From Paraburkholderia ginsengisoli NBRC 100965 (GTDB lineage Bacteria > Pseudomonadota > Gammaproteobacteria > Burkholderiales > Burkholderiaceae): a stretch of DNA of 64,000 bases. This document shows positions 28,642 through 36,792 of this stretch, one piece after another (within the stretch, counting starts at the first letter, position 1; the number at the start of each line of letters is the position of its first letter). The stretch lies in NCBI RefSeq assembly GCF_000739735.1, contig NZ_BBJF01000017.1, positions 147,908 through 211,907 of the forward strand, written 5' to 3'. The translations under genes were made by a program, and so were the position numbers. The notes below the pieces were generated by a model, which saw only the letters and a program-made list of their open reading frames with translations, was not told where the DNA came from and searched no databases.

Positions 28642-29658
28642 TCACGCCCAATGCGCCGGCACCCACATACGCCCGACCCAGTGGCCCGGCACCCACACGA
28701 CCGGACGCGGCGCCGGCGCGACATACACGACACGCGGCGCGGCATAGACGGCCGGCGGCGGGGGCGGCGGTGCGTACACGACCGGCGGCGGCGGAACATA
28801 AGCGACGGGCGGCGTCACCACGACCGGTTTCGGCGCAACATACACGACCGGCGGCGGAGGCGGCGGTGCGTACACCACAGGCTTCGGCGCCACTACGACC
28901 GTCGTACCGCCGGTGGCAACGACGCCGCCCGTGACCACCGTGCCGCTCGTCGTCACCGTATTGCTGTGCGTGCCGGTGACGCTCGTCGAAGTCGTCACGA
29001 CGCCCGGCGCGACACGCGTCGCCGTGCCCGCGTGATTGACGGTGCCGCCGTCCCAGCCCGTCGCCGTGCCCGAGCGCGAGCAGGTCGAGCCGGCGCAGCT
29101 GGTCGATGCCGAATGATCGACCGTGTTGCCATTCGAGCCCGTGATCGACCCCGACGACGAGTACTGACCCGGCGCGGTCTTCGTCACGTCGCCGGACGTG
29201 GTGGCCGTTTTGCCGTCGGGACCGGTCAGCGTGCCGGTGTGCGAGCAGGTGCCGCCGGCGCAACTGGTGTCGCCGGCATGCTGGACGGCGTTGCCGTAGC
29301 GCCCTGTCGCCGTGCCCGAATTCAAGAACTGGCCCGGCGCATTGCGCGTGACGGTGCCGGTGTTGCTGGCGAAGCCGCCGTACGGGCCGGCGACGCCGCC
29401 CGCATGCGAACAGCTGCTGCCGCCGCACGAGCCGTAGCGCGCGCCGTTGTAGGTGCCACGCGACGTGTACGCCGTGCCGTGCTGCGACCACGCGAACGCC
29501 GACGCGCTGCCGAGCGCGAGCACGGCCGCCGTTGCGCCGAGTACGAGCTTGCGCAACGCGCCGCGTGTGGATGAAGCCGATGTCGACGATGATGCAACGC
29601 GAGCGGCAGGAGCGGCAGGAGCGGCACTGAGCGGGACGATGATCGAACGATTTTTCAC
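28642..29658 (-). CDS. Cell-surface repeat protein with Pro-rich stalk and PGHW tail
   Basis: A 338-residue exported protein starting at GTG 29658, supported by AAGGA six bases upstream. A long signal ends at ASAFA-WSQ. The body holds about three 50-residue repeats with paired Cys (CGGSSCSHAG, CAGGTCSHTG, CAGSTCSRSG) and a recurring APGQ box, rich in Gly, Ser and Thr. Then come PPPP-VVY repeats forming an extended stalk. It ends in VWVPGHW...MWVPAHW, the YXWxPGHW-type motif of envelope proteins. It probably spans or coats the envelope; function unknown. Confidence 0.75.
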   Translation of the reverse strand: MKNRSIIVPLSAAPAAPAARVASSSTSASSTRGALRKLVLGATAAVLALGSASAFAWSQHGTAYTSRGTYNGARYGSCGGSSCSHAGGVAGPYGGFASNTGTVTRNAPGQFLNSGTATGRYGNAVQHAGDTSCAGGTCSHTGTLTGPDGKTATTSGDVTKTAPGQYSSSGSITGSNGNTVDHSASTSCAGSTCSRSGTATGWDGGTVNHAGTATRVAPGVVTTSTSVTGTHSNTVTTSGTVVTGGVVATGGTTVVVAPKPVVYAPPPPPPVVYVAPKPVVVTPPVAYVPPPPVVYAPPPPPPAVYAAPRVVYVAPAPRPVVWVPGHWVGRMWVPAHWA

Positions 29659-29920
29659 GGTAGGTCCTTGCTGGGTTCGGGCCACTTGCATCACTGCGAC
29701 TGGGTCACTGCTGCGTGGCGACAAACGGACTATAGAAGGACCTGCCGGGCAAATCAGCCACGCAGTTATGTCACCTTGTTTCACCGTGGCGGAGGGCCGC
29801 CGGACAAGGGTTTGCGGGCGTTTTGCGGGAGCCATGACATATCCCGACATAGATTGTTGCGGGACGGTTCGGCGGCCGACGCTCGACGCTCAACGAGTGA
29901 CGAGAACCGAGCGACGTAAC

Positions 29921-30292
29921 TCAGAACGGCCCGCGGCTCGCGAGATGCGCGTACTCGTCTTTCAGCGTGCCGATGCGACTCCGATACGCCGCAAGCAGAC
30001 ACGCGTGATCGCGCCCGCATGCCTGGCGCGACTTCAGCCACGTCTCTTGCGCGTCCTGCATGTTGCCGCGCGTGCCCATCGCGACGAGGCCGGTCAACAT
30101 CTGATAGCGGACCGACATCTCGACATCCAGCTCGCTCAGTTGCCGCGAAGCGCAGATCGCTTTCTCATCCGGCAGGCGCGCGCGATTGCAATCGAAGCCC
30201 GCGGCGCAAGCCGAACCGGCAGCGAGCGTCGCGATGATGAGCAGCACTGAAGGCAAGTATCGTCCGATGCGGTGATCGCGATTTCTCTTCAT
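29921..30292 (-). CDS. LprI/DUF1311-like secreted protein
   Basis: A 123-residue exported protein with signal peptide (LPSVLLIIATLAAGSACA-AG). The mature part follows the lysozyme-inhibitor LprI pattern: FDCNRARLPDEKAICASRQLSELD (first 20 given at the signal boundary), then TWLKSRQACGRDHACLLAAYRSRI, with four Cys likely in two disulfides. Such proteins are periplasmic; inhibition of lysozyme is shown only for some members. The ATG at 30292 has TGAAGA-type purines upstream only weakly. Confidence 0.8.
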   Translation of the reverse strand: MKRNRDHRIGRYLPSVLLIIATLAAGSACAAGFDCNRARLPDEKAICASRQLSELDVEMSVRYQMLTGLVAMGTRGNMQDAQETWLKSRQACGRDHACLLAAYRSRIGTLKDEYAHLASRGPF

Positions 30293-30386
30293 CGTCGTTC
30301 CGGATTGAATGGATGGAAACGACTCTGCCTGCATGGACTCGCGCGTGTCAATCAGCATGGTGCGCGCACAGAGCAGCACATTTTTA

Positions 30387-30570
30387 TTGACAAGCCTCGC
30401 GACAAAACGGCACACTCGATTCCATGTCGACGCACACCTCCATCGCCATTGCGATTAATCACCCAATGCGAGCCATCACTGGCTGGCCATTGGGAGCGTG
30501 TGTGCGCTAGTAGTCTGAATCTGCCAACAAGACCCCCAAGGCCCCGCCGGTAACGGAAGGGGCCTTTTGT
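30387..30570 (+). ncRNA. Candidate structured leader or small RNA before the DUF2917 gene
   Basis: A perfect TTGACA (30387-30392) with a weak CACACT 18 bases on suggests transcription from about 30424. The RNA would fold strongly: CCCAATG (30462-30468) pairs with CATTGGG (30488-30494), enclosing AGCCA-TCAC-TGGCT (30471-30484). CATTG (30447-30451) can compete for CAATG. An intrinsic terminator follows at 30538-30570, 43 bases before the next gene. A 14-codon reading frame at 30466 (MRAITGWPLGACVR) lies inside. It may be an attenuator, riboswitch or independent small RNA. No known family recognised. Confidence 0.4.
30538..30570 (+). terminator. Intrinsic terminator upstream of the DUF2917 gene
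   Basis: AAGGCCCC (30538-30545) pairs perfectly with GGGGCCTT (30559-30566). An inner CCG-GTAA-CGG carries a GNRA-type loop, and TTTTGTTTTG follows. No protein gene precedes it on this strand, so it must end a non-coding transcript or attenuate the downstream gene. Confidence 0.8.
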
Positions 30571-30612
30571 TTTGTGGCGCCTCCGTCGACCGGCTCGATG
30601 ACGGAGAGCAAG

Positions 30613-31005
30613 ATGGATCAGGCAAGCCCGCAGTGCATGGATGACGATTCGAGTCTGGCTGCATGCCAGCATCAACCTCGGCAGGACGAGCGTCTGACGA
30701 AGGTGGTGGTGCATTTTTCCGTGATGCCAGGCGCGACGCTGAGCTGGCGCGTCAACGCCGACAGTACGCTCGCGGTGCACGGCGCGCGCGTCTGGCTCAC
30801 GCGTGTTAGTTCACCTTATGATTACTGGCTCACACCCGGCGACGAATTCCGGCTGCAACGCGGCGAGCGCGTGTGGCTCAGCACGGACGGCGACCATGAC
30901 GCGCGCGTGTCGTTGAGCAGCGTGCTACCCGCCGGACGTGGCGTGATCGGACGCTGGCTGGGATGGCTCGCAGGATTGAACGTCGGCGCGCCGGCGTCGC
31001 GTTAG
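30613..31005 (+). CDS. DUF2917 family protein
   Basis: A 130-residue cytoplasmic protein. The centre (about 38-105) fits DUF2917: VHFSVMPGATLSWRV, GARVWLTRVSSPYDYWLTPG, EFRLQRGERVWLSTDG, a small cupin-like beta fold common in Burkholderiales and of unknown function. The ATG at 30613 has GGAGAGCAAG directly upstream; two earlier in-frame ATGs lack a site. It lies just after a terminator hairpin, so its expression may depend on read-through. Confidence 0.75.
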   Translation: MDQASPQCMDDDSSLAACQHQPRQDERLTKVVVHFSVMPGATLSWRVNADSTLAVHGARVWLTRVSSPYDYWLTPGDEFRLQRGERVWLSTDGDHDARVSLSSVLPAGRGVIGRWLGWLAGLNVGAPASR

Positions 31006-31107
31006 TCGAGCGGCGTGAAGGCAGGCGAAGCGATCGTGCGAATCTCTTCGGTCAGCCGGGAGCGCGTCGGCCTTGTCGCGGTCGTCAGCACGCCGCGCGC
31101 AACACGC

Positions 31108-31686
31108 TCACTGCCCCACCGGCGTGATCTGCACAGCCGCGGCCGATACGAAGACCGCATGAATCGTATCGCCCGGCTTGACGCTCTTCAGATCGACGTC
31201 GGGACCGGCTTCGAACGTCTGCTCCTGGTAGGCGCCGTGCAACGTGACGAGCCGCTTCTTGCGATCGATCTTCTCGACGGTGGCGATCACTTCGGTCTGA
31301 CGCGCCGAGTCGAAACCGCCCGAGGCCGGCGTGTAGGTCTCCTTGTCGACGCGTTTGCGAATCCCTTTCTCTGCGCCGGCGACCTTCTCGAACTTCACGA
31401 GCAGCGCGTTCTTGTACAGCACGTCGACGCGGTCGCCCTCTTTCAGTTGATCGAAACCGTCCACCTGCTGGCCCACCAGCACGAGCACCTCGTTGCCGGC
31501 GGGCCCTTTCAGCGTGAGCGAGCGGCTGCCCGCATCGATGCCGACGATCTCCGCCTTCATGTGCACCGGCTCCACCGCGCCGATCACGCCGCGCGCGGCG
31601 CTCGCCATGTCGTCCTGCGCCCACGCAGGCTGAGCCGCGCCCAGTGCCGCGATCAGCAACGTGGCGCCCATCGTCATCGCCTTCAT
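31108..31686 (-). CDS. Periplasmic beta-rich protein of unknown function
   Basis: A 192-residue exported protein with a clear signal peptide (KAMTMGATLLIAALGAAQPAWA-QD) and an excellent GGAGGAGCG ribosome site for the ATG at 31686. The mature region consists of short beta segments: AEIVGIDAGSRSLTLKGPAG, GDRVDVLYKNALLVKF, EVIATVEKIDRKKRLVTLHG, KPGDTIHAVFVSAAAVQI, suggesting two OB-like or barrel repeats. Conserved exported proteins of this look occur in Burkholderia; I do not know their role. Confidence 0.7.
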   Translation of the reverse strand: MKAMTMGATLLIAALGAAQPAWAQDDMASAARGVIGAVEPVHMKAEIVGIDAGSRSLTLKGPAGNEVLVLVGQQVDGFDQLKEGDRVDVLYKNALLVKFEKVAGAEKGIRKRVDKETYTPASGGFDSARQTEVIATVEKIDRKKRLVTLHGAYQEQTFEAGPDVDLKSVKPGDTIHAVFVSAAAVQITPVGQ

Positions 31687-31796
31687 ATGCGCTCCTCCAG
31701 AGAATGCCGACATCTTGGGGACCACGCGATTCACACGATATCGCGCGAACGATTCTACTTGCCGCGCAGCAAGCGGCGAGCCCGCACCGGCGGCGC

Positions 31797-31836
31797 AAAA
31801 AAAAGCCCCAGCGCACGAGCGCCGGGGCTGTTTTTT
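31797..31836 (-). terminator. Intrinsic terminator after pcaF
   Basis: AGCCCC (31804-31809) pairs with GGGGCT (31824-31829), with an inner GCGC-ACGA-GCGC. It is flanked by A8 (31797-31804) and T6 (31831-31836), so it works in both directions. It follows the minus-strand thiolase gene by 53 bases. Confidence 0.85.
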
Positions 31837-31888
31837 GACAATGCCTTGCGAAGCGGAGCCGCGGCTATCACCGCGCCCCGCTAAACCG

Positions 31889-33091
31889 TCACACGCGCTC
31901 GATAGCGATCGCGATGCCCTGGCCGACGCCGATACACATCGTGCACAGCGCAAAGCGGCCTTGCGTGCGATGCAGTTGATACATCGCGGTCGTCACCAGA
32001 CGCGCGCCGCTCATGCCGAGCGGATGACCGAGCGCAATCGCGCCGCCGTTCGGATTCACGCGAGCGTCGTCGTCAGCGACGCCGAGCGCGCGCAGCACCG
32101 CGAGACCTTGCGAAGCGAACGCCTCGTTCAGCTCGATCACGTCGAACTGGTCGATGGTCATGTTCAGACGCGCCAGCAGCTTTTGCGTGGCGGGCGCCGG
32201 GCCGATGCCCATCACGCGCGGCGCGACGCCGGCCGTGGCGATGCCCAGCACGCGAGCCCGCGGCGTGAGGCCGTAGCGCTTCGCCGTTTCTTCGTTGGCG
32301 AGCAGCAGAGCGGCCGCGCCGTCGTTCACGCCCGACGCGTTGCCCGCCGTGACCGTGCCGTCCGGACGCACCACGCCCTTGAGCTTGGCGAGCGTTTCAA
32401 GGCTGGTTTCACGCGGATGCTCGTCCTGCGACACCGTGATCGGATCGCCCTTCTTCTGCGCGATCGTCACGCCGACGATTTCCTGCGCGAACGTGCCGTC
32501 GCGTTGCGCGCGAGCGGCCTTCTGCTGGCTGCGCAACGCGAACGCGTCCTGATCGGCGCGGTTGATGTTGTAGTCGGTCGCGACGTTCTCGGCGGTCTCC
32601 GGCATCGAATCGACGCCGTATAGCTTCTTCATCAGCGGGTTGACGAAGCGCCAGCCGATCGTCGTGTCGTAGATCTCGGCCTGGCGCGAGAACGGGCTGC
32701 TTGCCTTGGGCATCACGAACGGCGCGCGGCTCATGCTTTCGACGCCGCCCGCCACCATCAGCGCGGCCTCGCCTGACTTGATCGCGCGCGCGGCGATGCC
32801 GACCGCGTCCATGCCCGAGCCGCACAGGCGGTTCACCGTCGAGCCCGGCACGCCTTGTGGCAGGCCCGCGAGCAGCAGCGACATGCGCGCGACGTTGCGG
32901 TTGTCGTCACCGGCCTGGTTCGCGCAGCCGTAGATCACGTCGTCGATCGCGTTCCAGTCGACGTCCTTGTTGCGCTCCATCAGCGCCTTGAGCGGCACCG
33001 CGCCCAGATCGTCGGCGCGCACCGACGACAGCGAACCCGCATAGCGGCCAATGGGGGTGCGAATCGCGTCGCACAGGAATGCTTCGGTCAT
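31889..33091 (-). CDS. pcaF: 3-oxoadipyl-CoA thiolase
   Basis: A 400-residue thiolase. The N-terminus FLCDAIRTPIGRYAG followed by VRADDLGAVPLKALMERN is characteristic of PcaF/PaaJ rather than AtoB or PhaA. Catalytic residues are Cys90 (RLCGSGMDA), His in GHPLGMSGAR and Cys in CTMCIGVGQG. It cleaves 3-oxoadipyl-CoA to succinyl-CoA and acetyl-CoA, the last step of the beta-ketoadipate pathway. The pcaIJ genes are not in the window. A PcaR-like regulator is encoded at 40677. Confidence 0.9.
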   Translation of the reverse strand: MTEAFLCDAIRTPIGRYAGSLSSVRADDLGAVPLKALMERNKDVDWNAIDDVIYGCANQAGDDNRNVARMSLLLAGLPQGVPGSTVNRLCGSGMDAVGIAARAIKSGEAALMVAGGVESMSRAPFVMPKASSPFSRQAEIYDTTIGWRFVNPLMKKLYGVDSMPETAENVATDYNINRADQDAFALRSQQKAARAQRDGTFAQEIVGVTIAQKKGDPITVSQDEHPRETSLETLAKLKGVVRPDGTVTAGNASGVNDGAAALLLANEETAKRYGLTPRARVLGIATAGVAPRVMGIGPAPATQKLLARLNMTIDQFDVIELNEAFASQGLAVLRALGVADDDARVNPNGGAIALGHPLGMSGARLVTTAMYQLHRTQGRFALCTMCIGVGQGIAIAIERV

Positions 33092-33278
33092 GTGATGTCT
33101 CCAGTTGATGTGCTGCGTGCGCCACGCCGTGCCCGGCAGGCGGCACCGGCGTGAGCGGGATGCGTCGAAGCATCGGCCCGGCAAATCCGGCGAACGCATG
33201 GGAAGCGGCGGCACGGCAGCCGTCACGTCAAGGCAGCTTAGCGCAGGATGGTGAACGACGGTCTCGAATTTGCCATTT

Positions 33279-33312
33279 GTTCTTTATACGAACACAAGGT
33301 CATATATCGAAC
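33279..33312. promoter_or_regulatory. Candidate PcaR-type operator upstream of pcaF
   Basis: GTTC-N7-GAAC (33279-33293), followed about 12 bases on by TATATCGAAC (33303-33312), gives three GAAC half-sites within 34 bases. IclR regulators of the PcaR/PobR/PcaU group bind repeated GTTCGATAATCG-like elements upstream of pca genes. The site lies about 190 bases before pcaF, in the 407-base gap before the tetronate operon end; the rest of that gap shows no gene. Confidence 0.5.
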
Positions 33313-33424
33313 AACCAGACTCGATGATAGGCGCGTGCGCGAAACCATGTCAAGCGCGGCCAGGCCCGCACCAGGGAATACGTGCAGGCCGCTGCGGGAG
33401 TGGCGAGGATCAGAAGAAGGCGGG

Positions 33425-33463
33425 CCCGGGCCGCCGAACGCGCTGTCGCGGAGTCGGCCCGGG
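33425..33463 (-). terminator. Terminator-like hairpin after the tetronate operon
   Basis: Nine-base perfect arms CCCGGGCCG (33425-33433) and CGGCCCGGG (33455-33463) enclose CGCG-CTGT-CGCG. It lies 36 bases beyond the denD stop. The leftward tail is CGCCTTCTTCTG, only moderately U-rich. Confidence 0.6.
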
Positions 33464-33498
33464 TGTTTTGAAGCGTTGCAGCGAAGTGAAGCCGGCTC

Positions 33499-34479
33499 TT
33501 AGCGGGCCTGGATCTGCTCATCCGCGATGTACGCGCGGATCACGTCCGCGAAGCTGCGGTCGCCGCTCAAACCCAGCCCTTCGGCGCGCGATGTGTCCCA
33601 CTGCCCCGGCCAGCTGCCGACGATCTTCTCCACACGCGCATCCGGCTCACGCACGATCCGATTCGCGACCTCATCGCCCGCGACTTCGCGCAGCGCGGCG
33701 ATCATCTCGTCGACGCTCACCGAAATCCCCGGCAGGTTCAGCACGCGCTGGATGCCGAGCGCGCTCGCGTCGATCTCCAGCCCGGCGATCAGGCTCTCGA
33801 TTGCCTTGCGCGGCGACAACAGCCACAGCCGCGTCGAGCCCGCGACCGGGCATACCGCCGCTTCACCGTTCAGCGGCTCGCGGATGATGCCGCTCGCGAA
33901 CGACGACGCCGCCGCATTCGGCCGCCCCGGACGCACGCTGATGGTCGGCAGCCGCAACACGCGGCCGTCGACGAAACCGCGCCGCGCGTAATCGTTGAGC
34001 AGCAGTTCCGCAATCGCCTTCTGCGCGCCGTACGACGACTGCGGATTCAACGCGGTGTCGTTCTGCACGACGTCCGGCAGGTCGCCGCCATAGACCGCGA
34101 CCGAGCTCGTGAACACCACGCGCGGCCGATGCCCGCGCTGCCGGCACACTTCGAGCAGCAGACGCGACGCATCCAGATTGATGCGCATGCCGAGATCGAA
34201 ATCCGCTTCGGCCTGGCCGCTGACGATCGCGGCGAGATGGAAGATCGCCGCGGTCTTGTCGTCGATCGCGCGTTCCAGCACGCTGCGCTCCGCGATGTCG
34301 CCTACCTCCGTTCGGACACGCGCGTCGCCGAAATCGCCCGCACGCACGACGTCGAGCAGCACCAGTTCGGTAATCGCTTGCGACGCGCCGTTCTGGTCTT
34401 TCAGCGAGCCGCGCGACAGCAGTTCACGTGCGAGTCGCTGGCCGAGAAAACCCGCGCCGCCGGTAATCAGTACTTTCAT
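33499..34479 (-). CDS. denD: D-erythronate dehydrogenase
   Basis: A 326-residue extended short-chain dehydrogenase. The NAD-binding glycine motif is GGAGFLG (7-13), and the catalytic YxxxK is in SSYGAQKAIAEL. DenD oxidises D-erythronate to 2-oxo-D-erythronate, which OtnI, OtnK and OtnC then process, and those three genes are upstream in the same operon. The context makes this assignment much firmer than sequence alone, since related epimerase-type enzymes are numerous. It is the last gene, 27 bases after otnI. Confidence 0.87.
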   Translation of the reverse strand: MKVLITGGAGFLGQRLARELLSRGSLKDQNGASQAITELVLLDVVRAGDFGDARVRTEVGDIAERSVLERAIDDKTAAIFHLAAIVSGQAEADFDLGMRINLDASRLLLEVCRQRGHRPRVVFTSSVAVYGGDLPDVVQNDTALNPQSSYGAQKAIAELLLNDYARRGFVDGRVLRLPTISVRPGRPNAAASSFASGIIREPLNGEAAVCPVAGSTRLWLLSPRKAIESLIAGLEIDASALGIQRVLNLPGISVSVDEMIAALREVAGDEVANRIVREPDARVEKIVGSWPGQWDTSRAEGLGLSGDRSFADVIRAYIADEQIQAR

Positions 34480-34506
34480 GATGGGTCGTCTTTGGTTGGA
34501 TGAAGG

Positions 34507-35295
34507 TTAGCGGGCGGCGGGCAGATACGGCTTCAACCAGCCGAGGCCTGCGGACGTGCCTGCACGCGGCCGGTATTCGCAGCCGATGTAGCCGTCGTAG
34601 CCGAGCGAGTCGATCAGCTCCAGCAGATACGGGTAGTTCAATTCGCCGAGGTCGGGCTCGTGCCGCTCGGGCACGCCCGCGATCTGAATGTGGCCGATGC
34701 CGGCCATATCGCGTTTGAGCTTCACGGCCAGATCGCCTTCGACGATTTGACAGTGGTAGCAGTCGAACTGCACCTTCAGATTCGGCGCGCCGACTTCCGC
34801 GCAAATCGCTTGCGCGTCGTCCTGACGGTTCAGGAAAAAGCCTGGCATGTCGCGCGTATTGATCGGCTCGATCACGACCATGATGTCGTCAGCTCGCGCG
34901 GCCTGCGCCGCATACGCGAGATTTTTCAGGTACACGTCCCGATGCTGCGCGCGCGGCTGATCCGCGCCGATCAGGCCGGCCATCACATGCACCTTGCGAT
35001 TGCCGAGCACGCGTGCGTACTCGAGCGCGGTGTCGAAGCCGCGACGGAATTCGTCTTCACGGCCCGGCAGCGACGCGATGCCGCGTTCGCCCGCGGCCCA
35101 GTCGCCGGGCGGCGCATTGAAAAGCGCTTGCGTCAGACCGTTCGCGTCGAGCCGCGCCTTGAGTTCGCCGGCGCGGAAATCATATGGAAACAGATATTCG
35201 ACCGCTTCGAAGCCATCTTTCGCGGCGGCCGCGAAACGGTCGAGGAAAGCGTGCTCGTTGTACATCATCGTCAGGTTGGCGGCAAAACGAGGCAT
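34507..35295 (-). CDS. otnI: 2-oxo-tetronate isomerase
   Basis: A 262-residue TIM-barrel isomerase of the hydroxypyruvate isomerase-like family. Characteristic segments are FAANLTMMYNEHAFLDRF, EYLFPYDF, LFNAPPGDW, VVIEPINTRDMPGFFLN and QFDCYHCQIVEGDLA, the last including metal ligands. Hyi and OtnI are hard to separate by sequence; with OtnK, OtnC, DenD and LtnD in the same operon, 2-oxo-tetronate to 3-oxo-tetronate is the expected reaction. Confidence 0.88.
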   Translation of the reverse strand: MPRFAANLTMMYNEHAFLDRFAAAAKDGFEAVEYLFPYDFRAGELKARLDANGLTQALFNAPPGDWAAGERGIASLPGREDEFRRGFDTALEYARVLGNRKVHVMAGLIGADQPRAQHRDVYLKNLAYAAQAARADDIMVVIEPINTRDMPGFFLNRQDDAQAICAEVGAPNLKVQFDCYHCQIVEGDLAVKLKRDMAGIGHIQIAGVPERHEPDLGELNYPYLLELIDSLGYDGYIGCEYRPRAGTSAGLGWLKPYLPAAR

Positions 35296-35373
35296 GGCGG
35301 CAACTCCTTGAAAACAGTGTGATACGTCGCGCGGCGCAGGCGATCGATGCGTGCACCGCGCGCCAGATGTCGA

Positions 35374-36708
35374 TTAGCGGTTGACCAGCTTCGCCGGCGT
35401 GAGCCACGTGGCGACGGCGCCGATCACCAGCATGCCGGCCAGCACATACATGCCGGTCTGCGTGCTGTGCGTCAGGTCCTTCAGATAGCCGATCATGTAA
35501 GGGCTCGCGAAGCCCGCGAGATTGCCGATCGAATTGATGATCGCGATGCCGGCCGCCGCACTCGCGCCCGACATGAACGCGGTCGGCAGCGACCAGAACA
35601 GCGGCGCGCAGGTCAGCACACCGGCCGCGGCCAGCGACAGGAACGCGATCGACACCACCGTGTTGTCCGCGAACGAAGCCGCCACCGTGAAACCGATTGC
35701 GCCGAACAGCGCCGGCACGATCAGATGCCAGCGGCGCTCGCGACGCTTGTCGGCGCTATGCCCCATCAGGTTCATCACGACGATCGCGCACAGGAACGGA
35801 ATCGCGCTCAGCAGACCAATATTGAACGCGCCGGTCACGCCTGTCGATTTGACGAGCGTCGGCATCCAGAACGTCAGGCCGTATTGGCCGGTGACGAACG
35901 CGAAGTAAATCAACGACATCCACCACGTGCGCGGATCGCGGAACACCGCGCCGAGCGAGTGCTTCTGCGTGCTTTCCTGCGGCTGCGCGGCGGCGATTTC
36001 ATCGGTGAGCAGGCGCTTCTCGCGATCGTTCAACCACTTCGCGCTGGCGATGCCGTTGTCGAGATAGAGGATCGTCGCGATACCGATCACGACCGCCGGA
36101 ACCGCTTCGATCAGGAACATCCATTGCCAGCCCGCGAAACCCGAGCTATTGTGGAACGCCTGCATGATCCAGCCGGACAGCGGGTTGCCGAAGATGCCCG
36201 ACACGGGAATCGCCGACATGAACACCGCGATGATCTTCGCGCGCCGATGCGACGGAAACCAGTAGGTCAGATACAGGATCACGCCCGGATAAAAACCGGC
36301 TTCCGCGAGACCGAGCAGGAAACGCAGCAGATAGAACTGCATCGGCGTCTTCACGAACACGAACAGCGCGGACAGCAGACCCCACGTAATCATGATCCGC
36401 GCGATCCAGATCTTCGCGCCGATCCTGTGCATCAGAATGTTGCTCGGCAACTCGAACAGGAAGTAGCCGATGAAGAACACGCCCGCGCCGAGACCGAACA
36501 CCGTTTCGCTGAACGCGAGATCCTGCGACATCTGCAGCTTCGCGAAGCCGACGTTCACGCGGTCCAGATAAGCGACCACATAGCACAGCATCAGAAATGG
36601 CACGATGCGCCAGAACACCTTCCTGTAGGTGCGCTCCACTTCGGCCGCGCCGGGCTGGTTCGCCTCAGCGGCGATGGGGCGGCTGCTTGCAGCCTGATAC
36701 GAACTCAT
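35374..36708 (-). CDS. MFS transporter, anion:cation symporter type, for acid sugars
   Basis: A 444-residue inner-membrane transporter with 12 predicted helices. The ACS-family signature follows helix 1 (FLMLCYVVAYLDRVNVGFAK) and GIFGNPLSGWIMQ is in helix 5. Such transporters carry glucarate, galactonate, phthalate, threonate and similar acids with protons. Sitting between otnC and otnI, it most likely imports threonate and/or erythronate. Start is the ATG at 36708, 8 bases after GGAG. Confidence 0.9.
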   Translation of the reverse strand: MSSYQAASSRPIAAEANQPGAAEVERTYRKVFWRIVPFLMLCYVVAYLDRVNVGFAKLQMSQDLAFSETVFGLGAGVFFIGYFLFELPSNILMHRIGAKIWIARIMITWGLLSALFVFVKTPMQFYLLRFLLGLAEAGFYPGVILYLTYWFPSHRRAKIIAVFMSAIPVSGIFGNPLSGWIMQAFHNSSGFAGWQWMFLIEAVPAVVIGIATILYLDNGIASAKWLNDREKRLLTDEIAAAQPQESTQKHSLGAVFRDPRTWWMSLIYFAFVTGQYGLTFWMPTLVKSTGVTGAFNIGLLSAIPFLCAIVVMNLMGHSADKRRERRWHLIVPALFGAIGFTVAASFADNTVVSIAFLSLAAAGVLTCAPLFWSLPTAFMSGASAAAGIAIINSIGNLAGFASPYMIGYLKDLTHSTQTGMYVLAGMLVIGAVATWLTPAKLVNR

Positions 36709-36792
36709 GCATGTTTCTCCTTCCAATTAATAGCCTGATGCGTCGCCGTGGACGGCGTGACGTTGTTGTCGTGCGGGTGCTTCGTGCCGCTG

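Noticed and set aside
35347..36738. A 463-codon plus-strand frame opposite the MFS transporter
   Set aside because: It is rich in Arg, His and Gln without hydrophobic structure; the opposite strand encodes a 12-helix transporter.
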